Shown here: positions 24,141-37,300 of the stretch, in pieces | Layout of the letters: every line of letters starts with the position of its first letter | Position numbering within the stretch: position 1 is the stretch's first letter | Source: Osedax frankpressi | Lineage: Eukaryota > Annelida > Polychaeta > Sabellida > Siboglinidae | Direction: 5' to 3' | DNA: 64,000 bases | Assembly: GCA_964035775.1 (NCBI GenBank) | Contig: OZ038313.1 | Location: forward strand, 27,249,007 to 27,313,006 | The notes under the pieces: model-generated | Seen by the model: the letters and a program-made list of their open reading frames with translations, nothing else | Databases searched by the model: none | Told to the model about the DNA's origin: nothing | Made by a program: the position numbers and the translations under genes

Positions 24141-25014
24141 TTATTGAAACAAAATATTCTTCCACAAATTTAACAATTTAAATGGAATTTCTTTACTATA
24201 TGCTGTCACGCGAAAATATACTTCTGTCAAATTATACGTAGGTGGTGTGTTATAAGCTCGATACACCGCTATTTGAAGTATATGAACAGCGACTAATAGT
24301 ACGAATAAAATACCGGGATTTATAGCGTCTAACCAAGTCAATGTCTACAATATCAATTTTGATTATTCTTAATTTAAGCCTATAACTCTCAGCAGTTAAA
24401 TTACGCTTTCCCCATCTAATCGCATTCTATATATAAATTTATATAACCCTTTATCTCGTTCATCTTACATTATAGCCACTACTAAATGTATGACCTCGGG
24501 GTACCTTATTACGAAATCTATTATTGTTATTATTCACCTATGCGTTCATGCTGCCATCCAAGATTACCAAAATAGTCTTGGCTGTCGTTGAATACTATAT
24601 CCAATGACTATAACCATAGATTTACAATTTTTGGAAAATGTGTCTAACTAATTGAATTTAGAATTATCATCATTAGTTATGAATAAAATAATTAAATACG
24701 ATTTTAAAGATACATCACTGATTTCTAATCTAATCGCATTATTTAATTTTAATCACATTGTATCCTTTGTAATTATCAATTAGTAATACAAATAACTCTG
24801 TATGCATACAATATATTTATATATATTTTTTTAAATAGTATGGTAAACTATATATAGTTTACTATGAAACTATAGTTTCATATTAATTTATATAATTTAT
24901 TATATATTTTATATTAATATTTTAATGTAATAGAAATTAAATGGTTCGTACTCTAATATAACGTAACACGTTTAGTCGTGTAGATTTAGCGGAGTGGTGG
25001 CTAGTATCCACTGG
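24141..25014 (-). CDS. Unidentified membrane protein, last three exons
   Basis: Minus-strand exons 25014-24952, 24607-24538 and 24328-24141 (stop TAA) join with consistent phases (0, then 1) and GT/AG borders. They read VDTSHHSAKSTRLNVLRYIR, then SLDIVFNDSQDYFGNLGWQH, then AINPGILFVLLVAVHILQIA (one clear transmembrane helix) and a polar C-terminal tail of about 40 residues with an NLTE glycosylation-type site. I do not recognise the family. Agreement of phases over three exons in AT-rich DNA makes chance unlikely. Earlier exons probably lie between 25.0 and 27.8 kb but were not resolved. Confidence 0.5.
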
Positions 25015-25813
25015 CTGCGATTATTAATCTATAATTTAATGTGCGATTAATACATTTATTAATTATTTTAAATTGGTAAAACTATGTTGCATCAGAACTA
25101 ATAGCTATAATAGTTTATATATGTACATTGTACACATAACCATATAGAATTAAAATAAAATTTATATTACTCAACATATATATTATAATATATATTTAAC
25201 ATTTTATAATAATCTTTATGATTGTATTATTGTAAGAAATTCTATTAATAGGAACTTTCACATATAATATATATATATTATAATATATTTAATATTTAAT
25301 ATTTAATACATAAATGTTTTTTTTCTTTAATTTATAATTTTATTCTACGCATTGATACGTAGTTTTACGGTATATTAAATAATATATATTAAATACTGTA
25401 TATTAAATAATATTTACTTGAATTTTTTAATAGAAATATTCTAGAGAGTTTAATAAAAGTTATACAAATAATTGTAATACAAAAACTAAAGTTATTTGAT
25501 TTCTGATTGACATATTGACTTCGTGAGTAAATATCCAGAACAATTGCATTTCTATAGTGTTCGTATATTACATAAATATGTTAAACACATTTCTTAACTA
25601 AATGCATAATGATGATATACTATTTATCGATTTATTGAGAATTAAGTTTTTATTATTAAATATTTATTAAATATTAACTTTTCTATTTTTGCAAATAAAA
25701 TATATATATACTAACTTTACAACATTTGTAATTTATATGTAAATTAAATTATATATTTGCTTAATTCCTATATTTGAAATTCATAATATACTAATTATCT
25801 ATTATATTCATAA

Positions 25814-25853
<40 letters not shown>

Positions 25854-27813
25854 CTAACAGGGTGTTATTGATGCTGAATTTTAAAATGTGTTAATGAAAA
25901 TATGATATCTTCATCATAGATGTGAAAGAGTACAAAGAAATCTAGTAATGGAAATATATAAATGTATAAAAACTGTTAAAAATAGCTCAAATATAATAGA
26001 GTTGAAAACAAAGTGATGAATTCCGATAAAAAATTACGTAGAACAAATAGTTTTGCAAGTTAAAAAAAGAACTACAGAAAACCAGAATTTCACAGCTTAA
26101 AGAAACATTCCATCATACGAATATACAAGTTATCCTAGTAAAATAGTATGGCACACCCTATAGAAGAATATAGTTTCAGTTTTAGGTTGGCAGCATTACT
26201 CACATTGATATCACAGAAAACTATAGTTATATATTATAGCGTATTACGATACATACTAAATACTTGAGTAATAAATTAATAGCAATTGCCGACGCTTGAT
26301 TAAAGTATATAGTATTTACAATTACGGAAAATATAATATAAAAATATTCATTAAAACTTAATATATATTAATATGAATTTAATTATTATATTATATGTGA
26401 ATATTGTAGGTTTGAATATATTAAATATGAGAAATCACCGCAGGTTAGTTATTGTGGAGAATTAATATATTTCATGTAAACCAACATACAAATAATAATC
26501 ACGAATATATGATATATTGGTATATATTAATACATACAAATACTATATATATTAATGTTAATTAATATAAATATATTGACTCGTAATAAATGCACGCATA
26601 ACAATATATAAATTATGTTCAGTAATTTATATCGTAGCAAAAATGTATGAATATTACAAATTCGTTTTTTATACATACCCTTTTTATACATACTGTATCA
26701 CGTGATTCTCAATTACACTAGAAATTAAATATATACTATAAGTAATGTATTATACAAGAATACCTACATTAGGTAATATTGTGTTATTATAATGATATAG
26801 TATTATAATAATAATTCAGTTTATCATTCTATAATTTTGTATTGTATATTTAAACTGTACTATGAAATTTACATGGACATAAATGATTATCATGAAGTGA
26901 GGAATTATTATTGTATAATTACAGTGTATATTAATATTATAGAATAATATAAAAAAAGTTGAGAATAAAGATTAATACTTTTTAAATATTTTTAAAATTA
27001 AATTAAATTATGAATTCATTATAATTAAAATTTAAACAGGATACTTTTCAGTTACTCTGGATACTGTGTTTGGTATTTCAAATGTTCGCCAATATGTGTA
27101 ACAAATACATATTGAGTAAATATATTTGAATAAAGTACTGATTTATATAAATATTGATTTAAAATGGTATATATATATATCAAAGATTTACAATTTTGGA
27201 AAATGCAACTCTATAATATATAAACATAATATATTATTGTATAGAGTATGATTTTTCTTGTTTTAAAATGGCATATAACAAAAATTATTTAAAAAAATAG
27301 AACGATACATATCATAGGGTCATTTAGTTATCAGATGTTATGCTATTATGCTTAGAGATATAAATATAGCGCATTCTCCATCAGTCATGAATATATAGAA
27401 AATATATGCATTCTATAGATATCTATATTTATTTGTGATTGGATATGTAGGATCCTTATCAAAATCTATATAATCAATCGCCTTGATAATTTGTATATAA
27501 ATATCTTTGATAAATACCAAAATGCAAGTTAATGCAAATATTGTTTACAATAAATTAGTGATTTATTCATATGTTTTAATATTAAGTGTTAATTAAATAA
27601 ATAAATATCTCGTATACATAATATCCAGCACGTATTAAATTTTTTTCAAATACATAATAATTTGAGTCTCAAAAAATCTATTTGTTAATTAGTAGAATCG
27701 TTTACAATTTGAAATTATATAGCAACGGATTTAAATATTTAAAAATATGTATTTTTGGGTTGTCATAAATATTATTTAGCTAATTTAATATCATAAATTA
27801 GTATTAGTAAATC
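25015..27813. other. AT-rich noncoding DNA between divergent genes
   Basis: It lies between the minus-strand membrane protein exons and the start of the CEP295 gene and should hold the CEP295 promoter. It contains an AT dinucleotide run (about 25816-25851). No further exon chain was resolved. Confidence 0.4.
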
Positions 27814-28347
27814 ATGACATTAGGTTACAGACTTAGTCCAAATGAAGAACATCAATTACTAAAAGATGAAAATGAGAGAAGGAGAAAGTTGAGATTAATA
27901 CAGGTTATAAATAATAGGTCCACTAAATTACTACTAATTGTTACTCTCTTTGGATCACGTATAGAAGATGACCCGGTGAAAATAGTACAATTAATGATAT
28001 AAAGTACCACTGAATAGTATTCCTTACTTTTTATACATTATTTAATTTTATATATGTGAATATCATTTATAGGTTTATTATATATTTTTAATTGATATGT
28101 AATTAATTATTCTTATATACGTGAATATTATTTGTATGAGTATATTAAATACTTGAATTCAGCACAAATTTGGAACCAAGTCGATAGAATATCAAACTAT
28201 ATGTGATATGATATTACTTTATATTGTAGTATATGTTATAAATATAATATATGTATCATATACTATAATATCATAATAATATCATATTATCTATAGTCTG
28301 ATACTAAATATCATAATTGTGGTGAATTGACTTAATTCATATATATA

Positions 28348-28392
<45 letters not shown>

Positions 28393-31300
28393 CATATAAA
28401 TATTATTTACATATATATTATTAAATAATTACATAAAAAACTAAAAATATATATTTAATTATTTGAACAATTAATAATAAATGTGATTCATATTAAAATC
28501 ATGAACGTCGCTACATTTTAAGAATTTACTTCGGTTCATCTTCATGTGATTTTACACTTTTAATTGTTCCTGTAATCTCTTCTATATAATCTAGTATATG
28601 TATTCCAATGATGAAATTTCAGATTTAACTGTAAACTGTCATTCTTTATATACATTATTTTTTATTCATCTTCGAATAGTTCTTAAACATGTCATAGATG
28701 AGCAGAATACTGCGGACAATATCTATGTATATATTCTGCATTGTTCTCATTACAATCTATTAATGTTGGCCTTTGTAATAGGTTTTATTTGGTATCATGT
28801 GTTTTAACATTTTAACGAATTCTATAAATAATGTTGCTGGAAATTGATGTACACCATTTAGTTTGATTTGAAAAATGAAGATAATTCATCTGGTTTCTTG
28901 TTGTCAAAATCATGAATACCATCTTTTCTTAATATTCGTCTATAATATAGACTCTATATACATTAAATATATATATTTAATATTATAAAAAATATTCTCT
29001 TTGGTGAAGATTAATTATTATTAATTCTCTTGTAATTTTTTCCTGGACATAATCTAGATAATTCAATATTATCATAAAATATAAACATTTTTATATATAT
29101 AAAAAGAATATTTATTAGATCTATTTTCTTGGTCACTCTTGTCTACATTTCTATATTTTTTCAACTGAATCAATAAATTATTATATTCTACATATCTAAA
29201 GGCCGTAATATCTGAATTAGTTAACTTATGAAATAAAATATTTTTTTATATACGATGTTCATTGAGCATTCTATGAAAATTTCATAACAATTTTATTCTA
29301 TATAAAAATCCATATATATTTTCTGTATATTTTGAAAATATGTTGAAGTTCATCTATTTACAATAATAATCACATGTAATAAATACTAACATTTTTCAAA
29401 TACCAATTAGATTTATTATAATTTTATTTTGTAATAGGTTAGAGAGCAATCCAAAATAAATGCTGCAAATTCAAGAAATGCAGTTAAAGCGGAGAAAAAA
29501 AGACAAATAGAAATTCTGACAGATAAAGTTAAGGTATATATTTTTAATTAGCTTTTAGATAAAATTATTATAGAATGTGAACTTATTTATTAATATATTA
29601 TATAAAGATTGAATGCATATATAAAATGTTGTTTTATTCTAGAATGAACTTGAACTAAAACGACTTGAGAATCTTGTTAAGGCAACCCATGACTACAGCG
29701 ATCGCATTGAAGGACTTGGTTCTGCCCACAGGAATGCATACTCGGAGGTATAATTACTTAGCTTACTTAGCTATTTATTAGAAATATATATTTAAAATAT
29801 TAATTTCTATATATATTTGTTTTTAATTATATAACTTATGCACATTTTATTATTTATAATAGACGAATGATATAAAACACGAGAAATTAAAGCAAAATAT
29901 TGTGAATAATAAAATGATGGCTATTGAAAGACATAAATTAGCTTTGCAAGTTATCAAAGACGAAAAGATCAAGAAATTTAATAAAGATAACAATAGTAAT
30001 AGGATGAGGTTAAATATAGTTAAGAAGTGTATATTATACAATGTATATTATACAATGTATAATCTATATTAATTCTTTGTTAAACCTAAATATATGATAT
30101 ATCCCATCTGTAATAATATAAAAATATCAACATTTGAAATTGAAAACTATTTTTAATTTATGAATTATCTTTGAAGACAACTAGCAATGGATATAGAAAA
30201 GGTGAGATCCACTTACATTTCTGCAATGCCTACACCGAAACCAGACTGCGTTGATACTCTGGATCTTTCCAATTGTTAGTTTTATGTTGAATCGTTTATT
30301 TTGTTGGATAAAATAAAATGATCTCAAATAATGGATAGTTAATCTTCATATTATTATTAAATAAGTATGATTATATTTAATAATTATCTATAATTGCAGT
30401 TAAAACAATGAAACCAGTGAAGTGTACAGATGTTAATGCCTTCACCAACACTCACTACCACATCAGCACTGATTCTGGCTATGTTGAAAAGGCAGATAAT
30501 TATGAATCTGTTAGTACTTCATTTTCAAATTAAATATTTCACAATCAATAAACCTAAATATCAGAACATAGAAATATAAATTAATTTGTATTCTAACAAT
30601 ATTCTACTATTTTTTTAAATTTACATTTCTTGATAATTTTTTTATATATAAATGTAGTTTTCATTGTTCCAAGATATTATTTACTCAGTTATTGTAAATG
30701 GATTTAATTTGAGTTATCCGATGCGGTATAGAATCTCAATTTGCACGAATATATTAGTTTATTATTCCTAACCTAATGCGATACATAGTGGTAGTGCGGA
30801 TACTCGATAAGACCTGCGATAGCATGTATTAGGAGTGAACAGCAATGCTATCTCCTCCGATAGCAACAGAATGCCAACGAGGATGCTGAAATTGAAAGTG
30901 ATCAGCTCATCGAACAACACAACCTGTTCACGCACTCCGTTCACGAACGCAACGCCATGGCTCAACTACGTTTCAAGAATGCCCTGCGCAAGGAGAATGT
31001 GAAAAACGTTATTAGATCCCGCAGAGCCTCTCTTACCACATTCAGATCCAACCTTTAACTCAACGAAATGAAAATATAATTATCTTCTTGATTCTCTGCA
31101 TATCCAAACTCCATTCTCATTTAAATATTATTTCAAACTGAAATACATCGATTTTTATTTAAATCACTCAATAAATGTTTGCCTCACTACTCTAACTACT
31201 TAACTACCCTAACTACTTAACTACCCTATCTACTTACCTACCCTATCTACTTGACTACCCTAATTACTTAACTATCCTATCTACTTAACTACTCTATCTA

Positions 31301-34300
31301 CTTCACTACCCCATCTACTTACCTACTCTATCTACTTCACTACCATATCTACTTACCTACCCTATCTACTTCACTACCCTATCTACTTCACTACCCTATC
31401 TACTTCACTACCCTATCTACTTACCCACTCTATCTACTTCACTACCCTATCTACTTACCCACTCTATCTACTTCACTACCCTATCTACTTCACTACCCTA
31501 TCTACTTCACTACCCTATATACTTCACTATCATATCTACTTTACTACCCTATCTACTTACCTACTCTATCTACTTCACTACCATATCTACTTCACTACCC
31601 TATCTACTTCACTACCCTATCTACTTACCTACTCTATCTACTTCACTACCCTATCTACTTCACTATCATATCTGCTTCACTACCCTATCTACTTTACTAC
31701 CCTATCTACTTACCTACCCTATCTACTTACCTACTCTATCTACTTGACTACCCTATCTACTTACCTACCCTATCTACTTCACTACCCCATCTACTTCACT
31801 ACCCTATCTACTCAACTACCCTATCTACTTACCTACTCTATCTACTTCACTACCCTATCTACTTACCTACTCTATCTACTTCACTACCCTATCTACTTCA
31901 CTATCATATCTGCTTCACTACCCTATCTACTTTACTACCCTATCTACTTACCTACCCTATCTACTTACCTACTCTATCTACTTGACTACCCTATCTACTT
32001 ACCTACTCTATCTACTTCACTACCCTATCTACTTCACTACCCTATCTACTTCACTATCATATCTGCTTCACTACCCTATCTACTTACCTACCCTATCTAC
32101 TTACCTACTCTATCTACTTGACTACCCTATCTACTTACCTACCCTTCTACTTCACTACCCTATCTACTTCACTACCCTATCTACTTCACTACTCTATCTA
32201 CTTCACTACCCTCTCTACTTACCTACCCTATCTACTTCACTACCCTAACTACTTACCTACTCTATCTACTTCACTACCCTATCTACTTCACCTACCCTAT
32301 CTACTTCACTACCCTATCTACTTTACTACCCTATCTACTTAACTACCCTATCTACTTCACTATTGTATCTATTCAACTATCCATCTTCTACCAACCTTAA
32401 TAGATAACCCAATCTCTGAATGCTCTAAACATTACTTCCCAATCCTCTACTACCATCTACTACTTCCAGGACTATAATGATCTACTGCATGACCTCAGCG
32501 ACCTCCAGCGAGAAGATAAACACAGACGTCAGCAAATTGTAGCCACAATTCCAGTTAGAGCTGTTGATATGGCAATCGGCTCATTGTATACCATAGGGAT
32601 TTTAGGCATTTCCCACATCTACATTCATTTTACATCTATTTAGGTATATTATATTAGCTAATACTTTAACATAAATAAATAATCATCAACATTTAGCCTT
32701 AAACTCTTTTAATAACCAATTTTAAAAGTTATTTTAAAAGCTTTATGAATAAAATTTACTGTATCATTTGATTCCCGCTATAATTTATAATTAATATGTC
32801 GCTTGTTTAATTCAACATTCAAAACACACATTGCCTCACTCTAAAAATAGAATATTTATTTAATAAAAACAGGATAGTTCAATGAAATATTCAATAATTT
32901 CAATAATCTGTATCCCTTACAGAAACAAATATTCGAGGCACCTTTTAGACGCGTCGAGTCTAAAAAACAACGTCAAAACGAAATTGAAACTGCTTTTGAG
33001 AAAATGTTCATCAAGAAAGATGGTAATTGCAGACATTGCGCCAGACTCAAACGCCAGTTTTCATTTATTTTTCTCTCCGTGATTCAAGTCTCTCCGCTAT
33101 GTCACCACCGCCGTAAACTTCTCTAGTTCACTCATCATCGCCTCCTAGACTACGACGAAACTGAAGTGCCGGCGATTTGCCGTTCCGTTGCACCAAGCCC
33201 CGAGGACGAGGCTTGCGGTCGTAGCCTGCCGGAGTCTGGCCTCGTCGTTGAAACCACCGTTGCTATGCTAGACGACAACGCTCTTGACGTCACCGCGCTG
33301 TCCGACATGGACGAGGAGGTGATTCCAACATGCGAACCGGGGACTACCAGCGATGAGGTGTTGTTACAGCGGATACCAGGTTAGTGTCATCTCAGTCCAT
33401 TATATATTTTATCATAAATAAACTAACGAGTACATTTTATCATAAATAAACTAACGAGTACATTTTATCGTAAATAGACTAACGAATACATTTTATCATA
33501 AATAAACTAACAAATTCATTTTATCGTAAATAAACTAACGAGTACATTTTATCGTAAATAAACTAACGAATACATTTTATCATAAATAGACTAACGAATA
33601 CATTTTATCGTAAATAAACTAACAAGTACATTTTATCGTAAATAAACTAACGAGTACATTTTATCATAAATAAACTAACAAATACATTTTATCATTAATA
33701 TTAGTTATATTAAATTATTATATTTAATAGATTATATTGTACTATGCCTTTTTAGTTTTATACACAATATCATTATTGTAGATGGTTTTAAAAAACTTCT
33801 GGAAAGTATTAACAATAATCGCAAAAATATGCTTAAAGGAGATCAAATACCAGAAATTGAAGCTATAGGTAAAAAAAACTTAACAAAAATATTGTTTTTG
33901 TTATTTTAATTATATTATTAATTTTATTTATATAAATAGATTATAATGAAATTCAAAAATAATTATTTAAAAATATATATCTCTAAAAAAATTTGTTTAT
34001 ATTCCAATTTGTCTATATATTTTATTTGTTATTTTATATTTTTATGAATAATTAATCTATATTTAGATTTGGATAGTACATTAACGGATTCAAATATTGG
34101 ATCATCAATTTGTCTAGATAGCAACCAATCCGAACTTGTACCTAGTAGTCTTGTCCAATCTGAATTAGCCATTGAATCATCCGAATTAAGTATTGAAACA
34201 ATTCATAATTCTGATTTCGATCTATCAATTAATACCGTTATATCCACTGATATAGAATGTTAGTTTATTTTGTTTATTAAATAGATATTGTTCTTTTTAT

Positions 34301-37300
34301 TTATATTTGTTTGATTTTTATTTCCTATTATTTATTGTAATCACACCAGCTAACTTTCGAAATGAATATGCGTTATCTTCTGCTATTTTGGAAGAGAGGA
34401 ATAAACAATATAAAAATATTACTGAGAGGAAAGAATTACGAAACAATGTAATCCAACAAAATCAAGATTGGCAGTTAGCCATAAGCTATTATATAAAATA
34501 CGACCTCATTATATATTTATTATGTATATCTTTAACTTTAATAACACTTATTATTTATTTCATTTATACATTCTTCTACACTTGAAAATAAATTCAATTT
34601 CTTTCGTGTAGAAAACAAAAGCAAATTCTTCAAGACAAATTGAAGGATATTGATAGAAGAAGAAATATATTATCTGAAGATTTAACAAAAAATGTAAATG
34701 ATCATTAATGATATTTTTTAAAACATGAATTTATACTACAAACCTATTATTTAAACATATTTATTATATAGATGAAATCAATTGATAAAGAAGATGCTAA
34801 TGAACGAGAATATTTACAATCTATCGATGTTGGTATAATATCATGTAGTATAGCTACCTTTAAAATAATCACTAAGATTTATTTAAATCAATCCCGATGT
34901 TTAGAAATTATCTCAAAATGAATTTGAACGTGAACGAGAACTATTACTTCAACGAGGTCAAAAGCTAAAGGACGAAGTTCTACAGTGCTTGCAACCCGAA
35001 ACCGCAGATCCATCGACGTCCCTTCCTCCCGACGTCGACATATCCCGCGTATCCGTCGCGTCCTCGAGTAGCCTGCCCACGGAGGTCGGAGTACAAGAGT
35101 TCACGCCTGCGCTGCTACGTCTGTACGGCGTCGACGACGTCCGTCTACTCCGCCCGTCGCCTCTACGCCAGTTTCAGGATATCACGTCCGCGTCCTCCTC
35201 GGCGTGTTCGGCTTCGACGTCGGGTCGTAGCTCGCTGGACACCGCGGATTGCGATCCCACGGCGTCTTCCTACGCCGACCCGCCCTGCCCGTCTTACGAC
35301 GCGGCTCAAGAACGCCACATGCTCTTGAAGCCGCCTCACGCCACCGGAGTGGACGCCTTCGACGAATCCGAATACGCGAATCTCTCGGCGTTCATCGATC
35401 GCCAGCGATCGGCCGACTGCAGCTATACTCCGTCCAGTCTGCTAATGCGTCCTTCGCTTCTCTTCCCCGGGAACAGCGAGGGAGGGGACGACAGTTTCGC
35501 CGGCGACCCCAGTCTTTCCGTGTCGACGATTTCGACGTCACCTCGCAGCGTCGACGAATCATCGGGCGAGGCATCCGTGTTCACTCCGCTTTCTCTGGGT
35601 CCTACCGACACGAACTCCGCCATCTCATCGCTGGGCCTCGACGATATTTCTTCTCTCTCGGGCATCACTCCGATCTCCTCCGCTAACGACTACGCTCCGC
35701 GCGGACTACGCTCCCGCCGGGCCCCAGTCTCCGCCATCACGGCCCTACTCGCCGACGCCTACGAGTCCACCTTCCACGTGGATACCACCGCCGAGAGTTT
35801 CTACGATCGTCCAGACGGCGATTGTCGACTTAATCTCGATCGGCCTCGTCGACGCGACGAAGCAAATTTCGACCTGGGCCGGGCTTTACGCGCCGACGCC
35901 TCCGCCTCCCTCGTCTCCTACTCCTCGGCAACCGATACCAGCGTTGCCGTGGATACGGACGCTACGGCCGACTCCTCTTCGTCTCTTGACGACTGGCTGC
36001 GTCGATTGTGTGGTAATCCCGTCGCGCAGTTGAACGCTTCACTCGACTCCCTCGACGCCATTGCTACGCCCGACACCACGGTCACCGACACTACCGCCGA
36101 CGCAGATGCTATTACACGAGTAGACAGTCCTCCCGGCGAAGGCGGGTGCGTTGAAAATGTACTCGATGAACCCGAATACACTGGGAATTATACGTCTGGA
36201 ATGGGGATGCTCGTCGAACCCCGCAAACAGGGTACGGGGAGTCCGGGGGAAGAGCATTCCGCCGGCGAAGGAAGACCCACGGGGCCAGGCAACTACCCGG
36301 TAGTACCAGTTGACTCCGGTATGTTCAGTGCAGCATTGTCTTCCGATGTTGATATGGTTTGTTGCCCGTTCAATCGCATCCGGTACCCCACTTTCAGGGC
36401 CGTGACAATAAGAAGTGTGGTTAATAAATTTACCATTTCCATTGAATACGACTTCAAATAAATATGAAGATTGTAATTCGACGTGTTTACTCAAAATAAA
36501 TGTTTAATAACAGTTATATGAATAAAAGTATTGAAATAAGATAATATTGACTTGAATATTATTTTATATACGCAAATGATTTACAGATAAATAATGGAAG
36601 TTTTGGTGAATATCCATTTTTCAATGACTATAGAGCGATTCCAAGTGTCAGCAATCAGATGATTTATGAACCTACTCCAGGTTTTGAAAACCATTGACTT
36701 CTGTTTTCTATTTTCCTTGATTCCGTACTACATGCTAATGACAACTCACTATTTCTACTGTCCGCTGATCCTCAGTCAACCTTTCTACCGTTATCGAATC
36801 CCCGGTGTCCAATGGATCTGCTCCAATGGTTCCGGACCCTAATAGCTCTTCGCTGCGCGGTTATGAACATCGTTTGGCTTCAGCGCTCGCCAGCGATCTT
36901 TTGAAGATGGAACCTCTGTCACCATCGCTATGTCTCATCGAAACTGACTCGGTTCGAGTAGACACCCACCTTACACCACCTTACACCATCTCACATCCAC
37001 CTCACATCCACCTCACACTCACACCCACCTTACACCATCTCACATCCACCTCACACTCGCACCCACCTTACACAAGCTCACACCATCTCACATCCACCTC
37101 ACACTCACACCCACCTTACATCATCTCACATCCACCTCACATCCACACCCACCTTACACCAGCTCACACCATCTCACACTCACACCCACCTTACACCATC
37201 TCACATCCACCTCACACTCGCACCCACCTTACACAAGCTCACACCATCTCACATCCACCTCACACTCACACCCACCTTACACCATCTCACATCCACCTCA

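Noticed and set aside
24960-25020. tRNA-like cloverleaf around GTGGCTAGTATCCACTGG
   Set aside because: The arms do not form acceptor and T stems, and the complement reads as an exon with good phase.
28598-28807. 69-codon plus-strand open frame
   Set aside because: It lies within CEP295 intron 1, has AT-driven composition and no splice or domain support.
31744-32342. Leu/Tyr/Pro/Ser-rich repeat frames
   Set aside because: They are an artefact of the 17-bp pyrimidine-rich array within a CEP295 intron.
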